This document shows positions 1-8,945 of a stretch of DNA of 64,000 nt, piece after piece (position 1 is the stretch's first letter; each line of letters starts with the position of its first letter). The notes beneath the pieces were generated by a model. It saw nothing but the letters and a program-made list of their open reading frames with translations, was not told the DNA's origin and did no database searches. The translations under genes were made by a program, and so were the position numbers. This stretch comes from an uncultured bacterium (GTDB lineage Bacteria; Pseudomonadota; Alphaproteobacteria; Rhodospirillales; Rhodospirillaceae): assembly GCA_903888485.1 (NCBI GenBank), contig CAISTS010000005.1, forward strand, positions 1 through 64,000, in the 5' to 3' direction.

Positions 1-777
1 CTGGCCGGCCACCGAGTGGATCATGCTGACCTCGAGCATCTCCGGCATTAGGTAGCAAGCGCACGCGGTGAGTGGTGGCAAAAGGCCCGGCATGCGGCTC
101 GCCAGCATCGACTTGCCCGAGCCGGGCGGGCCGACCATCAGAAGATTGTGCGATCCAGCCGCCGCGATCTCCACCGCGCGCTTGGCTGTCTCCTGGCCTT
201 TGATGTCGGCAAGATCGAGATACGCGCTTCCGGCTTTAGGAGCCGCCGGCTGCGGCGGCGTCAGAACGCTCGTGCCCTTGAAGTGGTTGATCAGCTCCAA
301 GAGCGAGCGCGGCGCGAGGATGTCCGCGCCGCCGGCCCAGGCCGCCTCGCCGCCTTGCGCGCCGGGACACACAAGCCCGCGCCCCGCCGCATTGGCGCCC
401 ACGGCAGCAGGCAACACGCCAGCGACAGCCGCGATACTGCCGTCGAGACCGAGTTCACCCAGCGCACTGTACTGCGCCATCTCTTCCATGGGCACCACCC
501 CCATGGCGACCAAGAGGCCAAGCGCGATGGGCAGATCGAAGTGACTGCCCTCCTTCTGCACGTCGGCCGGCGCAAGATTGACCGTGATGCGGCGGGCCGG
601 CAGCGCAAGGCCGATGGCCTGCAAAGCAGCGCGCACGCGCTCCCGTGACTCACCGACGGCTTTGTCGGGCAAGCCAACGATGGTGAAGGTGGGCAGACCG
701 CTGGTGACGGCGACCTGCACTTCGATCGGCAGAACGTCGATGCCCGAAAAAGCGACGGTATTAATCTGCGCGACCAT
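1..777 (-). CDS. comM: ComM/YifB-family magnesium-chelatase-like AAA+ ATPase (C-terminal part lies beyond the window)
   Basis: The frame is open from an ATG at 777 to the left edge, giving 259 residues of a family usually near 500. The N-terminal ChlI-like domain is recognisable ([20 protein letters not shown], then [20 protein letters not shown]). It is followed by a linker and the AAA+ core with Walker A GPPGSGKS near residue 222. Family members act in natural transformation as hexameric branch-migration helicases; a role here is inferred. It follows gshB by 21 nt on the same strand, in the usual rsmI-yraN-gshB-comM order. An apparent six-residue insertion sits between LLPPLT and [10 protein letters not shown]. 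The Walker B region is outside the window, so integrity cannot be judged. Confidence 0.9.
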   Translation of the reverse strand, partial: MVAQINTVAFSGIDVLPIEVQVAVTSGLPTFTIVGLPDKAVGESRERVRAALQAIGLALPARRITVNLAPADVQKEGSHFDLPIALGLLVAMGVVPMEEMAQYSALGELGLDGSIAAVAGVLPAAVGANAAGRGLVCPGAQGGEAAWAGGADILAPRSLLELINHFKGTSVLTPPQPAAPKAGSAYLDLADIKGQETAKRAVEIAAAGSHNLLMVGPPGSGKSMLASRMPGLLPPLTACACYLMPEMLEVSMIHSVAGQ

Positions 778-798
778 GCTTTCTCCGAAGCGCGGCGA

Positions 799-1746
799 TT
801 ATTTCCCTGGCAGTCTCGCTTCGATGGCGTCCCACACTAGGGCTTCCAGTTGTGTGCCGTCGAAGCGGTTGATCTCTTGGATACCCGTCGGCGAGGTGAC
901 GTTGATCTCGGTGAGATAGTCGCCGATGACGTCGATGCCGGTGAAGATCAGCCCGCGCTCTTTCAGCGCCGGGCCTATGGTGTCGCAGATTTCTTTTTCG
1001 CGTTTGGTGAGCGTTGTTTTTTCAGGTCGGCCGCCGACGTGCATATTGGAGCGCGCCTCACCGGCGGCGGGCACGCGGTTGATGGCGCCGACCGCCTTGC
1101 CGTCCACGAGGATGATGCGTTTGTCGCCCTGTCTCACCTCGGGCACGTAGCGCTGCACGATCACCGGCTCGCGCCAGGTGGTGGTGAACATTTCCAACAG
1201 TGATCCCAGGTTCGTATCGTCGGGGCGGATGTGGAACACGCCTGCGCCGCCATTGCCGTACAGGGGCTTGACGATGATGTCCTTGTGATCGCGGCGAAAG
1301 GCTCTGATCTCGTCGACATCGGCGGAGATCAGCGTCGGCGGCATCACGCCCTCAAAGTGGGTAACGAACAATTTCTCCGGTGCGTTGCGTACGCTCACCG
1401 GGTCGTTGACCACCAGCGTCTTGGGATGAATGTGCTCAAGCACGTGGGTCGCGGTGATATAGGCCATGTCGAAGGGCGGATCCTGGCGCATCAGCACCAC
1501 GTCCATCTTCGAAAGGTCGAGCTCCTCTTCCGGGCCCAGTTCGTAGTGCTTGCCGATCTCGCGCTTGACCTTGAGCGCGCGCGCGCGCGCGATCACGCGC
1601 CCTTCGCGGAACGACAGCTTGCGTGGACCATAGTGATATAGCGCATAGCCGCGCTTCTGCGCTTCGAGCGCGAGCACAAAAGTAGAGTCGGCATTGATGT
1701 TGACGGACTCGATCGGGTCCATCTGGATAGCGACCTTGAGCGACAT
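799..1746 (-). CDS. gshB: Glutathione synthetase
   Basis: This ATP-grasp ligase joins gamma-glutamylcysteine and glycine to make glutathione in the cytoplasm. From the ATG at 1746 it encodes 315 residues, the normal length. The frame is open upstream to 1845, but that start lacks family similarity, whereas GGGGGAG sits just before the ATG at 1746. Visible motifs are the N-terminal [20 protein letters not shown], the ATP-grasp glycine loop [12 protein letters not shown], and the C-terminal metal/ATP site [12 protein letters not shown]. It lies 10 nt after the SirB1-type gene and 21 nt before comM, so the three are probably co-transcribed. Confidence 0.95.
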   Translation of the reverse strand: MSLKVAIQMDPIESVNINADSTFVLALEAQKRGYALYHYGPRKLSFREGRVIARARALKVKREIGKHYELGPEEELDLSKMDVVLMRQDPPFDMAYITATHVLEHIHPKTLVVNDPVSVRNAPEKLFVTHFEGVMPPTLISADVDEIRAFRRDHKDIIVKPLYGNGGAGVFHIRPDDTNLGSLLEMFTTTWREPVIVQRYVPEVRQGDKRIILVDGKAVGAINRVPAAGEARSNMHVGGRPEKTTLTKREKEICDTIGPALKERGLIFTGIDVIGDYLTEINVTSPTGIQEINRFDGTQLEALVWDAIEARLPGK

Positions 1747-1756
1747 GTATCTCCCC

Positions 1757-2611
1757 CTAGTGCAGCCGCTCGCGCAGCTCCTGCACCACTTGTCCGATCT
1801 TGCGCCGGTCCGGTCCATCGGGCGCGCGCGCCACAAAAGTTTCAAAGGCCTCGACCGCGTGTTTGAGATGGCCGAGGCGCACGTGCATCACACCCGCCTC
1901 GCGCCATAGCCCGGCGTTGGCGGGATCGAGCATCTGCATGCTGACCAAGGCTTCGAGCGCGCCCGGCACTTCGTTCAGCTCCATGCGGCGGGTCTTGACG
2001 TTGTTCTGCAGGCGGATCAGCACTTCGCGGTTCGACACCGCTTTATAATGCGCGGACTCAAGTTCCGCGCCGGCGTCCTGACGCACGAGCTTCAACAGCT
2101 CGCGCAGGGCCTGCGTCTCCATGAGCCTGCCGCCGTGAAACGGGTCAATAATGACGCGTCGGCCGTCGCGGCTTTCGATGCGGATGAGAAAATGGCCGGG
2201 GAAGTTGAGGCCCGCAGCGGCCCACCCTTGCGCGCGCGCCGCATAGATATAAAGAATGCCCAGCGTCACCGGCAGGCCGCGGCGGCGCTCGATCACGCGC
2301 ATCAGATTGGCGTTCTCCAAATCGTCATAGGTGTCTTCATCGCCGGCATAGCGGAAGTCCTCGGCCATGACCTTGGCGAGCGCGCGCGCCATGTCCTCGG
2401 GCGCTGGATTGTCGGCATCGACGTCCGCGGCCGCCGCTTCATCGTGCACGGCCTCGGCGATGGCTTTCAGATGCTCGCGATAGATTTGCAGGTCCGAGGC
2501 CGGATGATCGAAAGACGCCAGCAGCAGCGCCGCTTCGGCGACGTCGATGGCTTCGTCCGCCTGTTCGGCGATCCGTGTCAAAGCCGCCTTGATGGTCTCG
2601 ACCGATGCCAC
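1757..2611 (-). CDS. SirB1/transglutaminase-core-like protein with C-terminal TPR
   Basis: 284 residues. The central part carries the hallmark of the SirB1 (YchA) family, a transglutaminase-like fold: [20 protein letters not shown] followed by [11 protein letters not shown] and [11 protein letters not shown]. The last 70 residues ([20 protein letters not shown] onwards) look like two TPR-type helical pairs. The biochemical role of the family is not established. In this window it sits between yraN and gshB in one minus-strand run, with 10 nt to gshB. The catalytic cysteine of true transglutaminases is not obvious, so enzymatic activity should not be assumed. Confidence 0.8.
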   Translation of the reverse strand: MASVETIKAALTRIAEQADEAIDVAEAALLLASFDHPASDLQIYREHLKAIAEAVHDEAAAADVDADNPAPEDMARALAKVMAEDFRYAGDEDTYDDLENANLMRVIERRRGLPVTLGILYIYAARAQGWAAAGLNFPGHFLIRIESRDGRRVIIDPFHGGRLMETQALRELLKLVRQDAGAELESAHYKAVSNREVLIRLQNNVKTRRMELNEVPGALEALVSMQMLDPANAGLWREAGVMHVRLGHLKHAVEAFETFVARAPDGPDRRKIGQVVQELRERLH

Positions 2612-2656
2612 GCTTCGTGCCTCTGTTCTTAACGTATCTTTATGTACGCCATCCGC

Positions 2657-3034
2657 TCAGGGCCGCCAAGCGTCAGTGATTCGGCGCGGCCACAGGCCGC
2701 CGGCCAGCAGCATGACATCAAAGCGCACATTGCAGCCGCCGAGGTCGCTATGGCGTTGCACATAGACGTCGGCGCTGCGGGCAATGCGTGCGCGCTGTTG
2801 GGCTGTGACGGATTCGGCGGCGGCGGCAAGATCGCCCCGCGCTTTCACCTCGATGAAAGCGACAGTCGCGCCGCGCCGCGCGACGATATCGATCTCACCG
2901 AGGCCCGTGCCACGCCCGCCGGCCATACGCCGCGCAAGCACGCGCCAACCGGTGAGACGCAGCGCCGCCACACACAGCGCTTCGGCAAACCGGCCGCGCC
3001 GCTCGGCGGCGAGGCGTGCCGGCGTCGCCGTCAT
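2657..3034 (-). CDS. yraN: YraN/UPF0102 family nuclease-fold protein
   Basis: 125 residues, the usual UPF0102 length. The Holliday-junction-resolvase-like PD-(D/E)XK core is visible as GLGEIDIVARR followed by VAFIEVKAR, with the conserved E, D and ExK positions. Substrate and role are unknown for the family. The start codon overlaps the rsmI stop in an ATGA arrangement (3031-3034), which implies translational coupling. rsmI-yraN pairing is widespread in proteobacteria and supports the call. Confidence 0.88.
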   Translation of the reverse strand: MTATPARLAAERRGRFAEALCVAALRLTGWRVLARRMAGGRGTGLGEIDIVARRGATVAFIEVKARGDLAAAAESVTAQQRARIARSADVYVQRHSDLGGCNVRFDVMLLAGGLWPRRITDAWRP

Positions 3035-3981
3035 GTCTTGGCCATGGCCAGGGCCCGGGCATAGACCAGACGACGCGGCTGGCCCAGCGCCGTCGCGACC
3101 GAAGCGGCGGCGTCGCGCACGCTCATGCTGGCCATGGCGCTTTTGAGCGCGGCATCGATGGCATCGTCGTCGACTTCGGTTTGATTTGCAGCCGCGCCGC
3201 CGACGACAACAACAACCTCGCCTTTGGGTGTGTCTGCTGCGCCATAAGCGGCGGCGAGTTCGGCAAGGCTGCCACGGCGCACTTCTTCATGCAGCTTGGT
3301 GAGCTCGCGGCATACCGACACGGGCCGGTCGCCGAACACGGTGGCCAGATCAGCAAGGCTCTCCGCCAAACGCTGCGGCGATTCATAGAACACCAGGGTC
3401 GCTTGCAGCGCTTTCATCGTGGTCAGCGTCTCGCGCCGCGCCGTGCTTTTGGCGGGCAGAAAACCGGCGAACAGCACCTGATCCGTGGGCAGCGCCGCCA
3501 CCACCAGGGCCGCCAGCAGCGCCGAAGCGCCGGGGATCGGTATCGTGGCAATCCCGGCATCGGCGCAGTCCCGCACCAATTTATAGCCGGGGTCGGAGAT
3601 CAGCGGCGTGCCGGCGTCGCTGACCAGAGCCACCACGGCGCCTGCCGCCAGGCGGTCCATGAGCTGCGGGCGCACCCGGTCGGCATTGTGATCGTGGTAC
3701 GCCAGCATGGGCGTGGCGATGCCATAGCGGCGCAACAAAACCGCCGTCACCCGCGTATCTTCACAAGCGATTATGTCGGCGCCGTTTAATGTGGCGATGG
3801 CGCGCTCGGTCATATCACCGAGGTTGCCGATAGGCGTGGCAACGATGTAAAGGCCAGGCACGAGCAAGCCCTTCGCGGACTTATTTGCGCCCGATTTACT
3901 TGCTACCGGTGCGACGTTAGGTTGACCGCCCGATTTGGACTGCTTCCTGGAGGACGCCGTTGCGTTCCTTGATTTCTGCAC
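3031..3981 (-). CDS. rsmI: 16S rRNA (cytidine(1402)-2'-O)-methyltransferase
   Basis: RsmI methylates the ribose of C1402 in the ribosomal P site using SAM. The SPOUT-like tetrapyrrole-methylase fold is clear from YIVATPIGNLGDMTERA, IIACEDTR and SDAGTPLISDPGYKLV. The start is uncertain. I chose a GTG at 3981 preceded by AGGGA; an ATG at 4080 would add 33 residues lying inside lppC, and TTG/GTG codons at 3867 and 3861 would remove the Lys/Ser-rich leader. With 3981 the gene still overlaps the divergent lppC start by 22 nt, so the two promoters must lie inside each other's coding sequence, or the true start is internal. Confidence 0.9.
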   Translation of the reverse strand: MQKSRNATASSRKQSKSGGQPNVAPVASKSGANKSAKGLLVPGLYIVATPIGNLGDMTERAIATLNGADIIACEDTRVTAVLLRRYGIATPMLAYHDHNADRVRPQLMDRLAAGAVVALVSDAGTPLISDPGYKLVRDCADAGIATIPIPGASALLAALVVAALPTDQVLFAGFLPAKSTARRETLTTMKALQATLVFYESPQRLAESLADLATVFGDRPVSVCRELTKLHEEVRRGSLAELAAAYGAADTPKGEVVVVVGGAAANQTEVDDDAIDAALKSAMASMSVRDAAASVATALGQPRRLVYARALAMAKT

Positions 3982-5399
3982 GCTTGAAATCCCTGGCCCT
4001 GGCCGCTTGCGCCGGGCTGATGCTAGCCGGCTGCGCCTCCCAGCCAGACTTAGCATCCAAGCGGCCGGTTCAACAGGCACAAGCCGCCAAGCCCACCTCC
4101 ACGGCCCCGACTTCTACCCTGCAAGCCGCGCCCGCGGGCCGCGGCGCGGTGCTCGCGCCGGGTCAGCTCATTCCGGGTCTGGCCGGCGGCGCCTCGCCGC
4201 AGATGACCCTACCGCCCCCGGCGGCGGGTCCGCTGGGCCAGCGTCCCTCGCCCGACGCCAGCGGCCTCGTGCGCGTCGGTATGCTCCTGCCTCTCAGCGG
4301 TCCGTCGGCCCCCGTGGGCCAGGCGCTGCTGAACGCCGCGCAAATGGCGCTGTACGACATCGCCGACGAGCGTTTTGTGCTGCAGGCCTATGACAGCCAG
4401 GGCACGCCCGAAGGCGCGATCGAGGCGGCCACGACGGCACTCTCCCACGGCGCGCAGCTCTTGTTGGGGCCGTTATTCTCCGGCGAAGCCAAGGCGGTCG
4501 CGCCGCTCGCGGCCAGCGCGGGCGTCAACGTCATCTCGTTCTCGACCGATCCGACCATCGCCGGCGCCAATGTTTTTGTGCTGGGGTTTCTGGTGCAGGA
4601 ACAGGTCCGTCAGATCGTTGCCTATGCCGAGAGCAAGGGTCTCAAGCGTTTCGCGGTGCTTGCGCCGAACTCGGCCTACGGCCAGTCGGTGGTCGAAGCC
4701 CTCAAGCAATTTGTGCCCGCAAGCGGAGCCGAGCTGGCGGAGGTCGCCTTCTATCAGGCCGATGGCAGCGATCTGAGCGATGTGGTGCGCCGTCTGGCGG
4801 CTTACGACTCCCGCAAGCAATCGCTGGAAGCGCAGCGCGCCGAGCTGGCCGGCAAGGAAGACGAGATTTCGCAACTCGCCTTGAAGCGCCTGGAACGTCT
4901 GGACACCGTCGGTGAAGTGAACTTCGACACAATTCTGCTGCCTGATCAGGGCACGCGCCTCACCCAGGCGGCGACGCTGCTGCCGTTCTTCGATGTCGAT
5001 CCTGGCCGCGTGCAGCTTCTGGGCACGTTGCTGTGGAATGCGCCGGGCCTCGGCCGCGAACCGGTGATGGTGGGCGGTGTCTTCCCCGCCCCCCCGCCCG
5101 AGACCACGCGCCAGTTCTTCCAGCGTTACCGCGATTTCTACGGCCAGGCTGCGCCGGCCATCGCGACGCACGGATATGACGCCGTTGCGCTCGCCGCGGT
5201 GCTCTCGCGCACCAATGAGATTGGCGCCTTTACTGCCGGTGCGATAACGGCATCCACAGGCTTCGCCGGCGTCGATGGCATCTTCCGCTTCCTGCCCACC
5301 GGACTCTCACAGCGCGGATTTGCCATCATGCAAGTGACGCGCGACGGCGCGGCCCAAGTGCAGGCCGCGCCGACAACGTTCGAATCAGTGCAGTTTTAA
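3960..5399 (+). CDS. lppC: LppC/LpoA-like lipoprotein, penicillin-binding-protein activator family
   Basis: 479 residues starting at TTG 3960, with CTGGAGGA a few bases upstream. A lipoprotein signal ends in the lipobox LAGC (residues about 21-24), so the mature protein should be lipidated in the periplasm. After a Pro/Ala-rich linker comes a periplasmic type-1 binding-protein fold, starting at VRVGMLLPLSGPSAPVGQAL and continuing through LLLGPLFSGEAKAVAPLAAS. Gammaproteobacterial LpoA activates PBP1A; alphaproteobacterial homologues are named LppC by similarity only. Divergent from rsmI, as in many proteobacteria. It ends 3 nt before the convergent SYLF gene. Confidence 0.85.
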   Translation: MRSLISARLKSLALAACAGLMLAGCASQPDLASKRPVQQAQAAKPTSTAPTSTLQAAPAGRGAVLAPGQLIPGLAGGASPQMTLPPPAAGPLGQRPSPDASGLVRVGMLLPLSGPSAPVGQALLNAAQMALYDIADERFVLQAYDSQGTPEGAIEAATTALSHGAQLLLGPLFSGEAKAVAPLAASAGVNVISFSTDPTIAGANVFVLGFLVQEQVRQIVAYAESKGLKRFAVLAPNSAYGQSVVEALKQFVPASGAELAEVAFYQADGSDLSDVVRRLAAYDSRKQSLEAQRAELAGKEDEISQLALKRLERLDTVGEVNFDTILLPDQGTRLTQAATLLPFFDVDPGRVQLLGTLLWNAPGLGREPVMVGGVFPAPPPETTRQFFQRYRDFYGQAAPAIATHGYDAVALAAVLSRTNEIGAFTAGAITASTGFAGVDGIFRFLPTGLSQRGFAIMQVTRDGAAQVQAAPTTFESVQF

Positions 5400-5402
5400 A
5401 AT

Positions 5403-6095
5403 CTAATTCGCGCTGGAGAGCACGTCGCGCAGGTGCGCGGCCGTGCGCAACTGGTTGCGCTGGACGATGGCCGCGGGATTGTCGTTCCCTACGCCATAGA
5501 CCGCCGCGTTCCAGTCCTTGCGCGGTTTGATCACCGCGCCTTCCAATGCGCCGCCGGCGAACAGGCCCGAAGCCTTCGAATAGGCGAGGATGTCGTTGCC
5601 GACATTGGTTGTGGTCGCCGCTTCGGCGCCGACACCAATCGTACCAATCGACATGCCGACATTGGCGCCCAGTTTGAATTCGTCATTCAACACCGCCGAC
5701 AGGCCCTTTTCGGTAAGGATCGCGAAAATCACTTCCGACGAATTCATACCGATCTGCAGCCCGATGGAGCCGGCGGTCATGCGGTAGAAGGCGGGATCGC
5801 CGAACGTACCGTCAGGCTGGCGCGTCACGAGAACGCCGTCGCCATAGGCCGCGCCAACGATGAACCCCGCCTTATAGAAGGACGGAATGACCAGTACGGC
5901 TTTGGCGCGCGCGAGGGCGTCGTCCATATCGGGCTTGAGCTGCGTGCGCACGCGCTCCACCGTGATGGCGGCTTCATCGAGCACCTGGCGGGCATCGACG
6001 ACATCATCAGCGCGGGCCGGCGCTGCGAAGGTGAGTGCGGCTGACGCGAGCAGCGCGCTCCTGACGAGGCCGCGTCGCGAAATGATCTGTTTCAT
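5403..6095 (-). CDS. SYLF-domain (Ysc84-like) lipid-binding exported protein
   Basis: 230 residues from the ATG at 6095, with GGAGGA seven bases upstream. The N-terminus has a twin-arginine-like stretch (SRRGLVRSALL) and an Ala-rich hydrophobic core ending PARADD, consistent with export. The SYLF core is recognisable: DALARAKAVLVIPSFYKAGF, YGDGVLVTRQPDG, GSIGLQIGMNSSEVIF and GANVGMSIGTIGVGAEA. Eukaryotic SYLF proteins bind phosphoinositides; the bacterial role is unknown. The 110 nt upstream contain a TATGAT -10-like hexamer but no convincing -35. Confidence 0.85.
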   Translation of the reverse strand: MKQIISRRGLVRSALLASAALTFAAPARADDVVDARQVLDEAAITVERVRTQLKPDMDDALARAKAVLVIPSFYKAGFIVGAAYGDGVLVTRQPDGTFGDPAFYRMTAGSIGLQIGMNSSEVIFAILTEKGLSAVLNDEFKLGANVGMSIGTIGVGAEAATTTNVGNDILAYSKASGLFAGGALEGAVIKPRKDWNAAVYGVGNDNPAAIVQRNQLRTAAHLRDVLSSAN

Positions 6096-6205
6096 CAAAT
6101 CCTCCGTCCGTATGCCGGACTGCGACTCAGGCTGGCCGGGAACTGCGTCTGAAGTAAGGCGATCATAGGGGAATGCGCGCCCGACTGCACGAAAGCGTTA
6201 AGGGA

Positions 6206-7462
6206 TTATCGACCGCGCGAGACGCCGTCGATGTAACGGCCCTGAAACAGGGTGATGCCGAGCTGCTGGCCGACTTTCACGGCGGCATCGGAGTCGCAAC
6301 GCGCGAGAATGGTGCGGCCCTTCTTGCGGTCGCGAATCATCTGCTTCAACTCCTGGCCCTGCGTCGTGCCGACGAAGGCGGCGAGGTCCGGCGTCCAGGC
6401 CAGCTTGGCGTAGGCGACGCCCAGGCGGTTGGTGTCGGCATAAGGGAAAGTATTGAGGCTGAGGCCGTCGATGCAGATGCGATAGCCGCGCTCCATGACG
6501 AAATCGCTCGCGAAAGCAAAACTCGCCGGATCGGCGAAGATGTCCTCGATGCGGATCTCGAGCACGACATCCTGGCTGGACGGCGCGAAGTCGTCGTCGA
6601 AAGCGAGGAACTCTTCGGACAGTACGGTCGAGACATTGACGTTGATCGAGAAGCCGTCGCGCATCAACGAACGGTCCTCACGCCGCGCGATCTGCGCCAT
6701 CACGCGCCGGTCCAGTGTCTGCGTGAAGTGCTGGAACAGCCACGGATTGAAGGTGAGATCGGTGCGCGGCATCAAGGTCTCGCGCAAATCGGAGATCGAG
6801 ACGAATACTTCGGTGAAAACGACCTCCGGCTTGCCGTCCTCGACAAAGGCGCACACCGGTTGGCGGCGCGTGAAGCTCGACAGATCGACACGCGCGAGCG
6901 CTTCTTCGGCACGCCCCAACTCCAGCGGCGCCAGCGGCGTGCCACGCTCCGGGTTGTTGCGCTGGAGTTCGCGTTCGGCGATCAGTTCGGGCAGTGTCTT
7001 GCGCGCGGACTTTTCCGTCGTCGCCGACTGACGCATGGCGAAGGTCAGCAGCTTGTCGTAGTCGCTCGCCATGTCGAACCAGCTCGACAGCCGGTTCTTG
7101 CGCGCATCGCTCTTGGACTTCTGCATCAAGGGATCGCGTTCCCACAGCTTGAGCAGCTTGAGGACGGCGCGTTCCGCGGAATCATTCTCGTGGCGTTCGA
7201 AGACCACCATGAGATCGGAGTTGCGCAGGCGGTACAGCCACGCCGAGCGCGTGCGCGTCAAATCATCGAACACCGTTTCGGCGTTGCGCAGGTTCTGCTT
7301 GTCGCGGTTCTCGGGCGCGAGGCGCGACAGATGCAGGCGGATGACACCCTTCTCGCGCGACGCCGGATCGAGCGATTTTACGTCGTCGAGGAACCGCGCT
7401 TCGTGGCTTTCACCGAGCGGGTTGGCGGTCGATCCTATGGGGGTGCTGCGTTCTTCGGACAT
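6206..7462 (-). CDS. Degenerate EAL-domain-like protein, tandem paralogue 1
   Basis: 418 residues. The C-terminal half (about 220-418) follows the order of EAL phosphodiesterase motifs in altered form: VFTEVFVSISDL in place of the EAL strand, FSINVNVS for the N-x-S strand, VVLEIRIEDIF for the E-x-T-E strand, CIDGLS where catalytic enzymes have DDFG, AKLAWTPDL retaining the lysine, and GITLFQGRYI for the final QG motif. Losing the acidic pair of DDFG argues against c-di-GMP hydrolysis. The N-terminal 200 residues match nothing I recognise except the neighbouring paralogue at 7474-8691, 11 nt upstream on the same strand, so the two are probably co-translated and may pair. Confidence 0.7.
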   Translation of the reverse strand: MSEERSTPIGSTANPLGESHEARFLDDVKSLDPASREKGVIRLHLSRLAPENRDKQNLRNAETVFDDLTRTRSAWLYRLRNSDLMVVFERHENDSAERAVLKLLKLWERDPLMQKSKSDARKNRLSSWFDMASDYDKLLTFAMRQSATTEKSARKTLPELIAERELQRNNPERGTPLAPLELGRAEEALARVDLSSFTRRQPVCAFVEDGKPEVVFTEVFVSISDLRETLMPRTDLTFNPWLFQHFTQTLDRRVMAQIARREDRSLMRDGFSINVNVSTVLSEEFLAFDDDFAPSSQDVVLEIRIEDIFADPASFAFASDFVMERGYRICIDGLSLNTFPYADTNRLGVAYAKLAWTPDLAAFVGTTQGQELKQMIRDRKKGRTILARCDSDAAVKVGQQLGITLFQGRYIDGVSRGR

Positions 7463-7473
7463 GATCTCTCCCC

Positions 7474-8691
7474 TTACATCGTGCGTGCCGGCGCCTGGCC
7501 TGGCATCGGCGGACGCTTACGCGCCTTGTTAAGGGAGTCGAGAAAGTGGCCCTGGAACAGGCTGATGCCTGATTTCAGGCCCCACTGAAGCGCCTTGGGT
7601 GAATCGCAACGCGACAGAATGACCTTATCCGCGCCGATTTCTTGCACCATGTGCGTCGCGGTGCGGTTGCCGGTCGGGTCCATCATTTCGGCCAGCTCCG
7701 GGGCCCACACCAGTTTGGCGTAGTCGGGTTTGAGGCCGGCGACGTCCAGCATCTGCAAGGCCGTGGTGGAAAGGCCGTCGATCAGGATGGCGTGTCCCAT
7801 GGCCGCGAGCACATTGCGCACGTCGAGGTACATGTTGATGTTGGTCAAGAGATCGACCGGCGTGATCTCGACGATGACTTTCTGGCCCTTCTCGATGCGC
7901 TCGAGAAAGGTACCGAAGGTCTGCGTGAGGATCGTCTCGAGATTGAGATTGAGGCTGATGCACGGCGTCCCGCGCGCCTGCGGGGCGCGCACGACGGTCT
8001 CGAGCATGCGCAGGTCCATGGTGCGGCTGAGATCTTGGAACAGCCAGCGGTCGCCGAGGAGATTAAGGTTCGGCGCGGTGGCGCGCTGTAAATCACCGAC
8101 CGACAGGAAAAACTCGTAGAATTCGATCGATGCTTCTTTGCTCAGCGCGTTGACGCGCAAGGCCACCTGATCGCGGATGAACGGCGCAATGTTGACGAAG
8201 GCCAGCTTCTTTTGGACGTCATCCAGCATTTGCGGCGTTAACGCCGGCAAGGACGCTTGCGCCGCGCGCGGAAGACCTTGTTGCGCTTCCTGGCGCAGCA
8301 GTTGCGCCGCATGGATCGCCATGGCGGCGTCGAGCTGCAGGTCGTACCAGGAGACAAACTTGTCGCCGCCCTCGTCTTCGACCGTGATCGGGTCACCTTC
8401 GTAAAGCTTGCGGATGCGGTGCAGGATATTGTTGACGTCGCGCTGGGCGCCGCCGTTGATGATCATCACCAGGTCGTCGTTGGACAGGCTGAAGATCTGT
8501 GCCCGACGGCCGCTTTCCAGGGTGCGGAACATGCGCGTGACGATCTTGATGCGCACCGACGTGCGGTTGGGCGGCATGAGCTGCGACAAACGCAGGTGTA
8601 CGACCTTGCGTCCTTCAGGATTGCGGCGCATCCGGTCGAGCGTGTCGACCAGAAGGGTCTCCTGATAGCCTTTGGCACCTGATTGCTGCAT
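7474..8691 (-). CDS. Degenerate EAL-domain-like protein, tandem paralogue 2
   Basis: 405 residues from the ATG at 8691 (a TTG at 8703 is also possible). It aligns throughout with the downstream paralogue: VVHLRLSQLMPPNR versus VIRLHLSRLAPENR, NDDLVMIIN versus NSDLMVVFE, WLFQDLSRTMDLRMLE versus WLFQHFTQTLDRRVMA, ILIDGLSTTALQ versus ICIDGLSLNTFP, and ISLFQGHFLD versus ITLFQGRYID. As in the partner, the DDFG catalytic motif is replaced. There is no GGDEF domain, no membrane segment and no signal peptide. Probable role: cytoplasmic effector or scaffold, possibly binding a nucleotide without cleaving it. This is inference only. Confidence 0.7.
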   Translation of the reverse strand: MQQSGAKGYQETLLVDTLDRMRRNPEGRKVVHLRLSQLMPPNRTSVRIKIVTRMFRTLESGRRAQIFSLSNDDLVMIINGGAQRDVNNILHRIRKLYEGDPITVEDEGGDKFVSWYDLQLDAAMAIHAAQLLRQEAQQGLPRAAQASLPALTPQMLDDVQKKLAFVNIAPFIRDQVALRVNALSKEASIEFYEFFLSVGDLQRATAPNLNLLGDRWLFQDLSRTMDLRMLETVVRAPQARGTPCISLNLNLETILTQTFGTFLERIEKGQKVIVEITPVDLLTNINMYLDVRNVLAAMGHAILIDGLSTTALQMLDVAGLKPDYAKLVWAPELAEMMDPTGNRTATHMVQEIGADKVILSRCDSPKALQWGLKSGISLFQGHFLDSLNKARKRPPMPGQAPARTM

Positions 8692-8945
8692 GCCCAAATT
8701 CAACTAATACGCGTTTTCCCGCGACCGCCGTTAACCACGGTCTTACCATTTTCACAAAGCCGGGTGTTTCCCAACCTAAACCGCTGCCGGCAATATATTC
8801 GATGGACTGCCATGGTGCACGGTAACCATTTGGAAAAGATTAATAAATATTCTAATTCCTACGGTCCAGGGAAAGACCCAATAAATCGTCGCGGGTGGCT
8901 CGGCGGGGTCCTTTCGGCGCTCAACGCTCAGTGCAGGGGAAAGAT
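8692..8945. other. Intergenic region with divergent promoters (EAL-like pair / UDP-sugar decarboxylase)
   Basis: About 250 nt between divergently read genes, with no supported reading frame. The segment 8825-8865 is clearly AT-richer than its surroundings and probably carries promoter elements. At 8731 there is TTAA-N7-CTTA, one base off the TTAA-N7-TTAA pattern bound by the cell-cycle regulator CtrA; a single near-match is not evidence of binding. A purine-rich GGGGAAAG precedes the TTG start at 8946. Confidence 0.4.

Noticed and set aside
8731-8745. CtrA-like site TTAA-N7-CTTA in the intergenic region before the UXS gene
   Set aside because: One half-site mismatches and a single near-match in an AT-richer region is not informative.
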